41,186 nt of DNA from Lachnospiraceae bacterium (GTDB taxonomy: Bacteria; Bacillota; Clostridia; Lachnospirales; Lachnospiraceae). A model generated the notes under the pieces. The model saw nothing but the letters and a program-made list of their open reading frames with translations. It did no database searches and was not told where the DNA came from. Below are positions 1 to 9,429 of this stretch, in pieces (the stretch's first letter is position 1; each line of letters opens with the position of its first letter). Location: the NCBI GenBank assembly GCA_011958945.1, contig BLLT01000009.1, forward strand, positions 1 through 41,186, in the 5' to 3' direction. The position numbers were made by a program, and so were the translations under genes.

Positions 1-30
1 ATTGGCCGCTGGGCCAATTCTTTTTATATA
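1..30 (+). repeat. Dispersed terminator-like repeat, copy A (left-truncated by window edge)
   Basis: The window opens inside a copy of the dispersed repeat described in the findings. Only its 3' half is visible: a perfect hairpin, ATTGGCC with GGCCAAT, followed by a short T-run. The same GGCCGCTGGGCC core recurs near 6181, 13141, 35720 and, in a part cut off by the right edge, is expected after 41186. It ends only a few bases before the ribosome binding site of the PTS gene, so any terminator activity would separate that gene from upstream transcription. Confidence 0.75.
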
Positions 31-52
31 ATATAGAAAGGAGAAAAGAGAA

Positions 53-1450
53 ATGGCGCTGAGTAATGAACAAATTGCAAAAACGGTATTGGAGGCCGTT
101 GGAGGGAAAAACAATGTTACATTTGTAACACATTGCATGACACGGCTTCGTTTTAATCTGAAAGACATGGCAATTCCGGATCAGGAAGCGATGAAAGAAC
201 TGAAAGGTGTACTGGGGGTGGTTGTGTCCGGCGGCCAGTTCCAGGTGGTCATAGGACAGAATGTTCCGAAGGTATATGCGGCGCTCTGTGCGGAGGCGGG
301 AATTGCACAGCAGGACGCAATAGATGAGAATCTGGATGGCCCCAAGGAGAAGCTGACGCTAAAGAGAGCTGGGAGCAATATCCTGAATTATATGGCAGCC
401 TGCATGACACCGATGATTCCGGCAATGATGGCGGCTGCTCTGTTCCGTACGATACAGGTAGCGATAGGCCCGGATATGCTGGGGCTGGTTACGGCGGAAA
501 GCAGCTTTTATATGCTTTGCGACTTTGTGTATAACGCATTTTTTTATTTCCTGCCTGTTTATCTGGGGTATACGGCTTCCAAGAAGCTGAACCTGAATCC
601 CGTGATGGGCATGCTGGCAGCCTGCCTGCTTATTGTGCCGGGCTTTGTAGACCTTGCCGATGCAGGGGCATCGTTTAGCGTGTACGGCATTCCATGTATT
701 GTCAACAATTATTCCCAGAGTGTTCTCCCCATTGTGCTGACGGTGTGGGTGATGAGTTATGTGGACCGGTTTTTCCGCAAGGTTATTCCGGATATCCTCT
801 CAACGATTTTCGTTCCGTTCCTGACAATGGTAGTAATTGTGCCTGTTGAACTGTGCCTTTTGGCACCCATCGGCTCCGTGGCGGGCGATTTTATCGGCAA
901 CGGACTCCTGGCTTTCGGCAATGTGGGAGGTTTTCTGGCGATAGCCGTGGTGGCAGCGGTTTGGGAGTTTTTGGTTATGTCCGGCATGCATACGGTGTTG
1001 ATTGTGTTCGGTATTTCCTCTATGATGACAAATGGGGTGGATAATTTCGTGCTTACGGCAGGGGGCTATGCCACCTGGGCCGCTTTTGGCATGGCGCTGG
1101 GCGCTTTTCTGCGCCTCCGCGACAAGGAGGAGAAGACGCTGGCATTGGGGTATTTTGTTTCAGGCATTTTGGGCGGTGTCACCGAGCCTGTGCTGTACGG
1201 AATCGGCTTCAAGTTTAAAAAGCCCTTTATAGCAATGGCTATCGGCGGCTTCTGCGGCGGCTTGTATGCGGGGCTGATGCACGTAGGGACCTATGTGATG
1301 GGGGCGACTAACTTTTTGTCGGTGTTGGGCTATGTAGGGGGCGGAACGGCTAATATGATTCATGGATGTGTCGGTGCGGTGATTGCCTTGGGCGTATCGG
1401 CGGCGCTTACTTATTTTATTGGATTTACGGAACAGGATTTGCTCGGCTGA
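53..1450 (+). CDS. PTS transporter subunit EIIBC (glucose/beta-glucoside superfamily)
   Basis: A 465-residue membrane permease that would import and phosphorylate a sugar. The N-terminal EIIB domain (about residues 1-80) carries the phosphorylation site Cys28 in the context HCMTRLRF. The EIIC domain (about 105-460) has around ten hydrophobic segments and the conserved GVTEPVLYG substrate-site motif near residue 375. No EIIA domain is fused, as in TreB-, SacP- or MurP-type permeases, so EIIA must be supplied in trans. The ATG at 53 follows AAAGGAG (37-43) at good spacing. The next gene is a ChbG/YdjC deacetylase in the same direction, which suggests an acetylated amino sugar or beta-glucoside disaccharide substrate. 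That specificity is inference; the family call is firm. Confidence 0.92.
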   Translation: MALSNEQIAKTVLEAVGGKNNVTFVTHCMTRLRFNLKDMAIPDQEAMKELKGVLGVVVSGGQFQVVIGQNVPKVYAALCAEAGIAQQDAIDENLDGPKEKLTLKRAGSNILNYMAACMTPMIPAMMAAALFRTIQVAIGPDMLGLVTAESSFYMLCDFVYNAFFYFLPVYLGYTASKKLNLNPVMGMLAACLLIVPGFVDLADAGASFSVYGIPCIVNNYSQSVLPIVLTVWVMSYVDRFFRKVIPDILSTIFVPFLTMVVIVPVELCLLAPIGSVAGDFIGNGLLAFGNVGGFLAIAVVAAVWEFLVMSGMHTVLIVFGISSMMTNGVDNFVLTAGGYATWAAFGMALGAFLRLRDKEEKTLALGYFVSGILGGVTEPVLYGIGFKFKKPFIAMAIGGFCGGLYAGLMHVGTYVMGATNFLSVLGYVGGGTANMIHGCVGAVIALGVSAALTYFIGFTEQDLLG

Positions 1451-1527
1451 TGCGGCGAATCTGCCCGGCCAATACAGCGGGGCGGGAAAGAACGGTTTGA
1501 AATATATATGGAAGGAAGGTTTTTGGG

Positions 1528-2289
1528 ATGATTCGGATGATAATACGTGCGGATGACGTGGGCTACTGTGAGGCGGTAAATTATGGCATTGCCAAAACGG
1601 TAAAGGAGGGGCTTGTAAGGAGCGTGGGCATTATGCCAAATATGCCATCGGCAGCACACGGCATTGGGCTGCTGGAAGGCACTGGTGTCTGCATGGGGCA
1701 GCATACGAATGTCTGCCTTGGAAAACCTTGTGCGGAACCGGATAGGATTCCAAGCCTGCTAAAGGAGGACGGTACATTTAAGAGCAGCCGGACTTACAGA
1801 GAGGCTTGGGCAAAGGGGGAAGATTTCGTTGTACTGGATGAGGCGGTATGGGAGATTGAAGCGCAGTATCGCCGTTTTGTGGAGTTAACAGGCTTGCAGC
1901 CCGGCTATTTTGAGGCGCATGCCGTAATGAGCGAAAATCTTTATAAGGGTTTGGCCATTGTGGCAGAGCGCCATCATTTGCGCTATAGCGATATGACGCC
2001 GGTATCAAATGTCGGCTCCTTTGGCGGAAAACCGGTGGCATGCTGTGCAATGGGCAGCATGAAGCCGGATTATGACCCCTTCCAGTGCCTGAAGGACGCT
2101 GTGGCGGATGCCCGTAAGGATATACCGAATGTGTTTGTCTGCCATCCGGGGTATGTGGATGCCTATCTCCTGCGCAGTTCGAGCCTGACGCTGAACCGCA
2201 CGAAGGAAGTAGAAATGCTGTGTGCCCGGGAGACGAGGGAATGGCTGGCAGCGTGGGAGGTAGAACTGCTCTCCTATGATGAATACTAA
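1528..2289 (+). CDS. ChbG/YdjC-family carbohydrate deacetylase
   Basis: A 253-residue cytosolic protein of the YdjC/ChbG family. Characterised members remove an acetyl group from N-acetylated oligosaccharides such as diacetylchitobiose phosphate. Visible family motifs are RADDVGY near the N terminus (the paired Asp supply metal and catalytic residues), GQHTNV (metal His), FEAHAV (the equivalent of the SHxH motif) and CHPGYVD near the C terminus. The ATG at 1528 follows GGAAGGAAGG. It lies 77 bp after the PTS gene, so the two probably form one operon that imports an N-acetylated saccharide and then deacetylates it. The exact substrate is not visible. Confidence 0.88.
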   Translation: MIRMIIRADDVGYCEAVNYGIAKTVKEGLVRSVGIMPNMPSAAHGIGLLEGTGVCMGQHTNVCLGKPCAEPDRIPSLLKEDGTFKSSRTYREAWAKGEDFVVLDEAVWEIEAQYRRFVELTGLQPGYFEAHAVMSENLYKGLAIVAERHHLRYSDMTPVSNVGSFGGKPVACCAMGSMKPDYDPFQCLKDAVADARKDIPNVFVCHPGYVDAYLLRSSSLTLNRTKEVEMLCARETREWLAAWEVELLSYDEY

Positions 2290-2338
2290 TCAGTGAATTA
2301 ATCTTACATCATTCTTTTTTATATGTCGAAGATTCAGG

Positions 2339-2379
2339 AATCCCTTCCAAGCCAATGACCGTACGGCTTGAAAGGGATT
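2339..2379. terminator. Imperfect hairpin downstream of the chbG-like gene
   Basis: A 15-bp inverted repeat with one mismatch: AATCCCTTCCAAGCC pairs with GGCTTGAAAGGGATT around an 11-nt loop. It lies 50 bp after the chbG-like stop. The downstream T-run is poor (TTTCGTTTCT), so it may be a weak terminator or an RNA-stabilising hairpin. The rest of the 430-bp gap up to tig holds no convincing ORF. It does contain a G/C-rich stretch with small inverted repeats (2415-2505) and the tig promoter. Confidence 0.5.
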
Positions 2380-2573
2380 TCGTTTCTGATGGGGAAAAGA
2401 AGTGGTTTTATTCCTGCAGGAAACGAGCCAAGCAGCCGCACTTGGGCGGATATTTGGCGGCTGCCGAGAGGGCCAATAACCTGCTGCCTGCAGCGGAGGT
2501 GTTGGATTGAAAAACAGTTCATCCGCAAATCCGCAAATCTTTTAAAGAAATACTGGAATTTCCTTTGCCGATG

Positions 2574-2582
2574 TGCTATAAT
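2574..2582 (+). promoter_or_regulatory. Putative extended -10 promoter for tig
   Basis: TGCTATAAT is a perfect TATAAT hexamer (2577-2582) preceded by the TGn extension. It lies about 140 bp upstream of the trigger factor ATG. No good -35 is present at 17 bp, which is normal for extended -10 promoters. The transcript would have a leader of about 130 nt. Confidence 0.5.
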
Positions 2583-2722
2583 CCTACAATGACTGCAATT
2601 ATGTACTTTATTCCCGCAAACAATGCGCTAAGTGCCGTGCTTATGCGATACAGGGCAGCAAGAAGTGCGGGAGGGAGATAAAACCAGCGATAACACCCAA
2701 TATTAAGGAGGAAATTAATAAA

Positions 2723-4009
2723 ATGAGCTTACAGGTGGAAAAATTAGAGAAAAACATGGCAAAGCTGACAATTGAGGTATCTGCTGAAGAACTGGAAAAA
2801 GCGATTGAAAGCGTATACCAGAGAAGCAAGAAAAATATCAGTGTTCCCGGATTCAGGAAAGGCAAAGTGCCGCGCAAGATGATAGAGAGAATGTATGGCA
2901 AGGAAGTATTCTACGAAGACGCAGTAAATGATTTGCTTCCCGATGCATATGAGGATGCCCTGGAGGAGTGTGAGGAGGAAATCGTTTCTTCCCCGAAGAT
3001 TGAAGTGATTCAGGTAGAAGCCGGGAAACCGCTTATTTTTACCGCAGAAGTTGCTACCAAGCCGGAAATTGGCTTAGGCAAATATAAAGGGGTGAAAATT
3101 GATAAAATAGATACGGAAGTAACCGAAGAGGAAGTAAATGCACAGGTGGACAGGGAACGTGAGAACAATGCCAGAAACATCGCAGTGGAAGACAGGCCTG
3201 TAAAGGACGGCGATATGACTGTGATCGACTTTGAAGGTTTTGTGGATGGCGTGGCTTTCGAAGGCGGCAAGGGTGAGGACTACCCGCTGACCATCGGTTC
3301 CGGCGCATTTATCCCAGGGTTCGAAGAGCAGCTTGTAGGTGCGGAAATCGGCAAAGAAGTGGAAGTGAACGTTACTTTCCCGGAGAATTATCAGGCAGAG
3401 GAACTGAAAGGAAAAGCAGCGCTGTTTAAATGTACGGTAAAAGAAATTAAGGAAAAGGAACTTCCGGAACTGGATGACGAATTTGCCAGCGAAGTATCCG
3501 AGTTCGAAACTCTGGCGGAATATAAAGAGGACATAAAGAAGAATCTGTCGGAGAGGAAAGCGCAGGAAGCAAAACGAGCAAAGGAAGATGCAGTTATTGA
3601 TGCAATTATAAATGATTCCGATATAGAAATCCCTGACCCCATGCTGGAGACAGAGCAAAGACATATGGCGGATGATTTTGGCCAGAGGATTCAGATGCAG
3701 GGGATTAATCTGGAACAGTATTTCCAGATTACCGGAAGCAGCTACGATACACTGGTAGAGCAGATCAAGCCCCAGGCTGAAAAGAGGATTAAATCCAGGC
3801 TTGTATTGGAGGCGGTAGCAGCAAAGGAAGGCATCGAAGTTTCTGAAGAGGAATATGTAAAAGAAACGGAGAGAATGGCGGAAATCTATCAGATGGAAGC
3901 AGAAAAAGTAAGGGAAATGCTGGGTGAAAAAGAAAAGAAACAGGTTATGAAGGACCTGGCTATCCAGAAAGCGGTAGATTTTGTTGTAGAAAACGCAAAA
4001 GAGAAATAA
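2723..4009 (+). CDS. tig: Trigger factor (ribosome-associated chaperone)
   Basis: A 428-residue trigger factor, the usual length. The N-terminal ribosome-binding domain carries the signature GFRKGKVPRKM (about residues 43-53) that contacts the ribosome exit tunnel. A central FKBP-type prolyl isomerase domain (about 150-240) follows, with DGDMTVIDFEGFVDG and GSGAFIPGFEEQLVG. The charged helical C-terminal domain forms the chaperone cradle. The ATG at 2723 follows AAGGAGG. Together with clpP, clpX and lon downstream it forms the conserved Firmicute quality-control block. A separate promoter precedes clpP. Confidence 0.97.
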   Translation: MSLQVEKLEKNMAKLTIEVSAEELEKAIESVYQRSKKNISVPGFRKGKVPRKMIERMYGKEVFYEDAVNDLLPDAYEDALEECEEEIVSSPKIEVIQVEAGKPLIFTAEVATKPEIGLGKYKGVKIDKIDTEVTEEEVNAQVDRERENNARNIAVEDRPVKDGDMTVIDFEGFVDGVAFEGGKGEDYPLTIGSGAFIPGFEEQLVGAEIGKEVEVNVTFPENYQAEELKGKAALFKCTVKEIKEKELPELDDEFASEVSEFETLAEYKEDIKKNLSERKAQEAKRAKEDAVIDAIINDSDIEIPDPMLETEQRHMADDFGQRIQMQGINLEQYFQITGSSYDTLVEQIKPQAEKRIKSRLVLEAVAAKEGIEVSEEEYVKETERMAEIYQMEAEKVREMLGEKEKKQVMKDLAIQKAVDFVVENAKEK

Positions 4010-4055
4010 TATATTATGAAAAAATAAAAATTCTCTTAATTTAGCGTCCGTTTAG

Positions 4056-4084
4056 TTGCAAAATCGGATGCAAAGGACTATGAT
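4056..4084 (+). promoter_or_regulatory. Putative sigma-A promoter for clpP
   Basis: A -35 TTGCAA (4056-4061), a 17-bp spacer and a -10 TATGAT (4079-4084) lie 58 bp before the clpP ATG. I looked for a CtsR heptad repeat (GGTCAAA type) or a CIRCE element around it and saw neither. Confidence 0.55.
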
Positions 4085-4141
4085 GAGTTCAGCGGAAATG
4101 GACGAAGTATAGAAACCGGAGGTTTGCAAGGAGGAACGAGC

Positions 4142-4738
4142 ATGAGTTTAGTGCCTTATGTCATTGAACAGACGAGCAGGGGCGAAAGATCCTATGACAT
4201 TTATTCAAGGCTTTTGAAAGACAGGATTATATTTTTGGGCGAGGAAGTAAATGATACTTCTGCCAGTATTGTGGTAGCGCAGCTGCTTTTTCTGGAATCG
4301 GAAGATCCGGAAAAGGATATTCATCTGTATATCAACAGCCCGGGCGGCGTAATTACGGCGGGGATGGCCATTTATGATACTATGAATTTTGTTAAATGTG
4401 ATGTATCCACCGTTTGTATCGGTATGGCTGCAAGTATGGGCGCTTTTCTTCTTGCAGGGGGAGCAAAGGGCAAGCGGTTTGCCCTTCCCAACGCGGAGAT
4501 TATGATTCATCAGCCTGCCGGAGGGGCTCAGGGCCAGGCAACGGAAATTGAAATAACGGCAAAGCATATTCTGGCCACCAAAGAAAAGATGGCGAGAATC
4601 ATGGCACAGAATACTGGGCAGGATTTTGAAGTGATTATGGCGGATACGGAAAGGGATAACTGGAAGACCGCCGAGGAAGCATTAAAGTATGGGCTGATTG
4701 ACAGGATTATTGAAAATCATGCCAGCTTTGGGAAGTAA
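4142..4738 (+). CDS. clpP: ATP-dependent Clp protease proteolytic subunit ClpP
   Basis: A 198-residue serine peptidase subunit that assembles into the double heptameric chamber fed by ClpX or ClpC. The catalytic triad is visible as Ser98 ([11 protein letters not shown]), His123 (MIHQP) and Asp172 (TERDNW). The length is standard. I chose the ATG at 4142 ([10 protein letters not shown]), six codons inside the longest reading frame, because AAGGAGG sits at 4129-4135 and the conserved N terminus begins there. clpX follows about 90 bp later in the same direction. Confidence 0.97.
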   Translation: MSLVPYVIEQTSRGERSYDIYSRLLKDRIIFLGEEVNDTSASIVVAQLLFLESEDPEKDIHLYINSPGGVITAGMAIYDTMNFVKCDVSTVCIGMAASMGAFLLAGGAKGKRFALPNAEIMIHQPAGGAQGQATEIEITAKHILATKEKMARIMAQNTGQDFEVIMADTERDNWKTAEEALKYGLIDRIIENHASFGK

Positions 4739-4830
4739 ACGAAAAGCAATGTAAAAGAGCGGAACTAGTGTACTGAAATGTGAACGTGCCAGTGCACTAG
4801 GCGGGTTATGGAAAGGGCATGGTTATTAAC

Positions 4831-6087
4831 ATGGCGGGAAAGAATTCTGACGATATCAGATGCTCGTTCTGCAATAAAAGGCAGGAACAGGTGAAAAAAT
4901 TAATCGCTGGTCCTGCGGGAGTCTACATCTGCGATGAATGCGTGGAAATATGTGCGGACATTATTGAAGAGGAATACGAGGAAGAGCCGGTAGAAGATGA
5001 ATTTGATATCAATTTATTAAAACCGGTAGAAATCAAAGATTTTCTGGATGATTATGTAATTGGACAGGAAGCGGCAAAAAAGGTGCTCGCCGTTTCCGTT
5101 TACAATCATTATAAAAGAGTTTTGGCACCGAAGGATGATGATGACGGGGTAGAACTTCAGAAAAGCAATATTATTTTGGTGGGGCCTACAGGCTCCGGAA
5201 AAACTTTTCTGGCACAGACTTTGGCGAAAATCATCAATGTGCCTTTTGCAATTGCAGATGCCACCACTTTGACAGAGGCAGGCTATGTAGGCGAAGATGT
5301 GGAGAACATTTTATTAAAATTAATACAGGCGGCTGATTATGATGTTGAACGTGCTCAGTATGGAATTGTCTATATTGATGAAATCGATAAGATTACGAAG
5401 AAAAGCGAAAACGTATCCATTACCCGTGATGTTTCCGGCGAAGGCGTGCAGCAGGCTCTCTTGAAAATCGTGGAAGGTACAGTAGCCAGTGTGCCGCCCC
5501 AGGGAGGGAGAAAGCATCCTCATCAGGAACTTATCCAGATTGATACGACCAATATTTTGTTTATTTGCGGAGGGGCATTTGACGGACTGGAAAAAATTGT
5601 GGAATCCCGTTTGGACAGAAGTGCGATTGGCTTTAACGCAGAGGTTACTTCGAAGCATACGAAGAAGATTGACGACCTGTTAAAGGAAGTGACTCCTCAG
5701 GATTTGGTAAAGTTTGGGCTGATTCCGGAATTTGTAGGGCGTGTTCCGATTAATGTGACTTTGGAAGGGCTGGATAAAGATGCCCTGGTGAGAATTTTGA
5801 AGGAGCCGAGAAATGCCCTGGTGAAGCAGTATAAGAAGCTGTTTGAGTTTGATGGGGTGAAACTGGACTTTGAAGAAGACGCGGTGGAAATGATTGCGGA
5901 TAAGGCGTTGGAACGCAAAACTGGGGCGAGAGGGCTTCGTTCCGTTATGGAAAACGCAATGATGGATGTGATGTACCGGATACCTTCCGATGAATCCATT
6001 ACCAAATGCGTGGTAACAAAAGGGGCGGTAGAGGGAACGAGTGAACCTTTGCTTATCCATCGGGAAGCGATGCGCCCGGCTAAATAG
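4831..6087 (+). CDS. clpX: ATP-dependent Clp protease ATP-binding subunit ClpX
   Basis: A hexameric AAA+ unfoldase that delivers substrates to ClpP. The N-terminal zinc-binding domain has four cysteines in CSFC and CDEC (residues 11, 14, 34 and 37). The AAA+ core shows Walker A GPTGSGKT, the pore loop GYVGED, Walker B IVYIDEID and a sensor region. RSAIGF contains the IGF tripeptide that docks on ClpP. The ATG at 4831 is preferred because GAAAGGG (4811-4817) is at workable spacing. An in-frame ATG at 4819 would leave almost none. A strong terminator follows the stop. Confidence 0.96.
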   Translation: MAGKNSDDIRCSFCNKRQEQVKKLIAGPAGVYICDECVEICADIIEEEYEEEPVEDEFDINLLKPVEIKDFLDDYVIGQEAAKKVLAVSVYNHYKRVLAPKDDDDGVELQKSNIILVGPTGSGKTFLAQTLAKIINVPFAIADATTLTEAGYVGEDVENILLKLIQAADYDVERAQYGIVYIDEIDKITKKSENVSITRDVSGEGVQQALLKIVEGTVASVPPQGGRKHPHQELIQIDTTNILFICGGAFDGLEKIVESRLDRSAIGFNAEVTSKHTKKIDDLLKEVTPQDLVKFGLIPEFVGRVPINVTLEGLDKDALVRILKEPRNALVKQYKKLFEFDGVKLDFEEDAVEMIADKALERKTGARGLRSVMENAMMDVMYRIPSDESITKCVVTKGAVEGTSEPLLIHREAMRPAK

Positions 6088-6102
6088 TAACGAGAAATGA
6101 GG

Positions 6103-6130
6103 CGTCGCCGTGGAAAGGCGGCGTTTCTTT
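6103..6130 (+). terminator. Rho-independent terminator of clpX
   Basis: The stem CGTCGCC pairs with GGCGGCG (one G-T pair) around a 7-nt loop and is followed by TTTCTTTT. It lies 15 bp after the clpX stop and is immediately followed by repeat copy B. Confidence 0.85.
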
Positions 6131-6205
6131 TATATAATTAGGAAATTATGCCACAGCGTTGTCAGTCACTAGGAATTGACCGCTGGGCCAACTCTTTTTT
6201 ATACT
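6127..6205 (+). repeat. Dispersed terminator-abutting repeat, copy B
   Basis: Starts directly in the T-run of the clpX terminator. The 5' module reads TAGGAAATTATGCC then CACAGCGTTGTCAGTCACTA. The 3' module is a GACCGCTGGGCCAAC hairpin followed by CTTTTTTAT. Copies D (35674) and E (41144) share the 5' module almost base for base. Copies A, C and D share the 3' module. It codes for no visible protein. Confidence 0.8.
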
Positions 6206-6319
6206 ATTTTTTTATATAATAGGATTCGGATGTCAAAAGCCCTGGCTGTGGGGGAAGCCTGGCAATTAGCACAAAAAGTAATATAGAATAAAGAAACGGG
6301 AATAAACAGGGAAGAGGAA

Positions 6320-8719
6320 ATGGACAGGATGGAAGTATCAATAAGAGCGAGTGAGAAGATATGTATTCCTACAGTGGCGCTGCGGGGGATGGTGATTTTA
6401 CCCCGTACGATTATTCATTTTGATTTGAGCCGTAAAAAATCAATTGCGGCTGTAGAGCAGGCCATGGTGGTGAACCAGAGGATTTTTTTAGTGACGCAGA
6501 AAGAGACGGAAGATAAGGACCCGGATTTTGAAGGGGTTTATCATATAGGAACGGTGGCTCTTGTAAAGCAGGTTATTAAAATGCCGAACAATATTGTACG
6601 GGTCATGGTAGAAGGGATTTCCAGGGGCAAACTTTTAGGACTTACGGAAAATCAAGTGTATCTGGAAGGGGAAGTGAAGGAAATCGATGAGCCGGCCAAT
6701 TTGAGGGGAACCGTACAAGAAGAGGCGATGGTGCGTCAGATTAAGGAATTATTTGCAGGCTATGCGGCATTTTACCCGAAGACAGGGGCGGCAGTGGAAC
6801 GACATATTCAGGATGTTGGTGAACTGGGCTGGGTTTTGGATCAGATAACGATTAATATGCCATTGCAGTATGAAAACAAGCAGAATGTGCTTTCGGCGAT
6901 AGACCTGGAAGAGCGTTATGAGATGCTAGCCGGAATATTGAGCAACGAAATAGAGGTTGCAAAAATCCGTACGGAACTTTCCGAGAAAATAAGGGGGAAA
7001 GTAGAAAAGAATCAGAAGGAATATCTTTTGAGGGAGCAGCTCCAGTTTATCAGGGAAGAACTGGGGGAGGAGAATTCCTATTCCGATGCGGAGCAATTCG
7101 AAGCAGATTTAAAAAAGCTGAAGGCCGGCAAAGAAGTGAAGGAAAAAATCAGCAAGGAAATCGCCCGTTACCGTAGATTATCCCAGAACAGTTCGGAGAG
7201 TGCGGTGGAGCGGGGGTATATAGAAACGTTGCTGGAGCTGCCCTGGGATAAGTATACGAAGGACAATACGGATATTAGCCAAGCCGAAAATATCCTGGAA
7301 CGGGATCATTATGGCCTGAAGCAAGTGAAGGAAAGGGTACTGGAGGCATTGGCGGTACGCTGTCTGACAAAACAGGGGCAGGCACCGATTATCTGTCTGG
7401 TGGGCCCTCCCGGAACGGGGAAGACCTCCATAGCGAAAAGCGTGGCGGAGGCTATGAATAAGAAATACGTGCGTATCAGCCTGGGCGGTGTACGGGATGA
7501 GGCGGAAATCAGGGGGCATAGGAAGACCTATGTAGGGGCTATGCCGGGACGGATTATTGCCGGGCTAAAACAGGCCGGTGTGAAAAACCCGTTGATGCTG
7601 CTGGATGAAATCGACAAGGTGAGCAGCGATTATAAAGGGGATACTTCCTCCGCTTTACTGGAAGTACTGGACGGGGAACAGAATAATAAGTTCAGGGATC
7701 ATTACGTAGAGATTCCGGTGGACTTATCGGAAGTATTGTTCGTCGCCACAGCGAATTCGGTGGCAACCATCCCCAGGCCGCTGTTGGACCGCATGGAACT
7801 CATAGAGGTGAACAGTTATACGGCCAACGAGAAATACCATATTGCCAAAGAGCATCTGGTGGCCAAACAACTGCGCAGGAACGGCCTGGAAGGCGGCCAG
7901 CTTTCCATTAGTGACAGCGCATTGAAGAAAATGATAGAGTGCTATACGAGGGAAGCCGGTGTCCGCGATTTGGAGAGGCAAATCGGCAGCATTTGCAGAA
8001 AGGCAGCAAAAGAAATCCTACAGAAGAAAAAGCAGGGTATTAAAGTGAGTGCTTCCAATCTGGGGAAGTATTTGGGCAAGGAAAAGTATAGTACTAATCG
8101 GGTCAATGAAAAAGACGAAATAGGGATTGTAAGAGGCCTGGCCTGGACTAGCGTAGGCGGGGAAACCTTACAGATAGAGGTGAACGTAATGCCTGGGAAA
8201 GGAGAGGTTGACCTAACCGGTCAGATGGGCGATGTGATGAAGGAGTCGGCAATTACCGGTTTGAGTTACGTTCGCTCTATCAGCAATAAGTATGGAATTT
8301 CCCAGAAAACATTCAGGGAAAATGATTTTCATATACATATCCCGGAAGGCGCTGTGCCTAAGGACGGCCCCAGCGCAGGGATTACCATGGCTACCGCCCT
8401 TTTCTCGGCCATAACCAATACGCCGGTAAAGGCGGATGTAGCGATGACAGGGGAAATTACTTTACGGGGCAGAGTGCTTCCTATCGGCGGGCTGAAGGAA
8501 AAGATTCTGGCTGCCAGGACCGCAGGGATCAAAACAGTGCTTGTACCGGAAAAAAATAAAAAAGATATCGAAGAGATAGAAGGGGAAATCAAAGCCGGGC
8601 TTTCCATTTATTTTGTGGAGAGCATGGAAGAAGTACTCCCCCATGCCCTGGCCGGAGAGATTCATAAAGAAGCTTTCATTGGGGCAAAGAAGCAAAAGAA
8701 AAGGGACGGAAAAGAGTGA
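6320..8719 (+). CDS. lon: ATP-dependent protease Lon (LonA type)
   Basis: A 799-residue soluble LonA that degrades misfolded and regulatory proteins. The N-terminal substrate domain (about 10-210) begins with [13 protein letters not shown]. The AAA+ domain has Walker [10 protein letters not shown] (about 362-370) and Walker [11 protein letters not shown]. The C-terminal peptidase domain has the catalytic dyad Ser685 (PKDGPSAG) and Lys728 ([10 protein letters not shown]). The ATG at 6320 follows GGAAGAGG. engB follows at 84 bp, a widely conserved Firmicute pairing. The 230-bp upstream gap holds the clpX terminator, repeat copy B and an AT-rich stretch that may contain the lon promoter. Confidence 0.97.
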   Translation: MDRMEVSIRASEKICIPTVALRGMVILPRTIIHFDLSRKKSIAAVEQAMVVNQRIFLVTQKETEDKDPDFEGVYHIGTVALVKQVIKMPNNIVRVMVEGISRGKLLGLTENQVYLEGEVKEIDEPANLRGTVQEEAMVRQIKELFAGYAAFYPKTGAAVERHIQDVGELGWVLDQITINMPLQYENKQNVLSAIDLEERYEMLAGILSNEIEVAKIRTELSEKIRGKVEKNQKEYLLREQLQFIREELGEENSYSDAEQFEADLKKLKAGKEVKEKISKEIARYRRLSQNSSESAVERGYIETLLELPWDKYTKDNTDISQAENILERDHYGLKQVKERVLEALAVRCLTKQGQAPIICLVGPPGTGKTSIAKSVAEAMNKKYVRISLGGVRDEAEIRGHRKTYVGAMPGRIIAGLKQAGVKNPLMLLDEIDKVSSDYKGDTSSALLEVLDGEQNNKFRDHYVEIPVDLSEVLFVATANSVATIPRPLLDRMELIEVNSYTANEKYHIAKEHLVAKQLRRNGLEGGQLSISDSALKKMIECYTREAGVRDLERQIGSICRKAAKEILQKKKQGIKVSASNLGKYLGKEKYSTNRVNEKDEIGIVRGLAWTSVGGETLQIEVNVMPGKGEVDLTGQMGDVMKESAITGLSYVRSISNKYGISQKTFRENDFHIHIPEGAVPKDGPSAGITMATALFSAITNTPVKADVAMTGEITLRGRVLPIGGLKEKILAARTAGIKTVLVPEKNKKDIEEIEGEIKAGLSIYFVESMEEVLPHALAGEIHKEAFIGAKKQKKRDGKE

Positions 8720-8802
8720 AAGCCCAGGCCGGGAGAATACTCTGCCAAGGGTATGAAATTCGTGAATGCCTAAATGAAACATGGTGAAGAAAGGAATTAT
8801 AT

Positions 8803-9399
8803 ATGGTAATTAAGAATGTGAATCTGGAGACAGTCTGCGGGATTACCAGCAAGATGCCAGAGAACGAACTGATAGAATTTGCATTTGCAGGAAAAAGCAA
8901 CGTGGGCAAGTCCTCTCTGATTAACGGCCTGATGAACCGAAAATCATTGGCGAGAACCAGCGCGCAGCCGGGAAAGACACAGACAATAAACTTTTACAAC
9001 ATCAATGACCAATGTTATTTTGTGGACCTGCCCGGATACGGCTATACTACGGCTAATGTAAAAGTAAAGGAACAATGGGGAAAGATGGTAGAGCGCTACC
9101 TCCACGGAACAAAGATGCTGCGTGCTATTTTCCTCCTCATTGATATCCGCCACGAGCCCTCTGCCAACGATAAAACAATGTATGAGTGGATGCTGCACTA
9201 CGGCTTCCACCCCATTATCATCGCTACCAAACTGGATAAGCTAAAAAAAACCCAGGTACAAAAGAATATAAAAATGATAAGGACAGCGCTGAATATGGAT
9301 GGGGACAGCATACTTATCCCATACTCATCCCTTACCAAACAGGGCCGGGAAGAAATCTACGCCCTCCTGGATACGCTTTTGGAAGGGGAAGGCCAATAG
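8803..9399 (+). CDS. engB: Ribosome biogenesis GTP-binding protein EngB/YsxC
   Basis: A 198-residue TRAFAC-class GTPase needed for assembly of the large ribosomal subunit. The G1 motif is GKSNVGKSS (about residues 29-37), the G2 region is PGKTQTINFY, G3 is DLPGYGY and G4 is TKLDKL. The ATG at 8803 follows AAAGGAA. Gene order lon-engB matches Bacillus and many Clostridia. Nothing unusual was seen in length or motifs. Confidence 0.96.
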   Translation: MVIKNVNLETVCGITSKMPENELIEFAFAGKSNVGKSSLINGLMNRKSLARTSAQPGKTQTINFYNINDQCYFVDLPGYGYTTANVKVKEQWGKMVERYLHGTKMLRAIFLLIDIRHEPSANDKTMYEWMLHYGFHPIIIATKLDKLKKTQVQKNIKMIRTALNMDGDSILIPYSSLTKQGREEIYALLDTLLEGEGQ

Positions 9400-9429
9400 C
9401 CTCGGCAAAATATTCAGATACTATGTGCC

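Noticed and set aside
3074-3664. A 196-codon minus-strand ORF inside tig
   Set aside because: It is a shadow of the trigger factor gene in the antisense frame; its composition reflects the complement of a Lys/Glu-rich protein.
4010-4141. CtsR or CIRCE operator before clpP
   Set aside because: Only a sigma-A-type promoter was seen. No GGTCAAA heptad pair and no CIRCE inverted repeat could be found.
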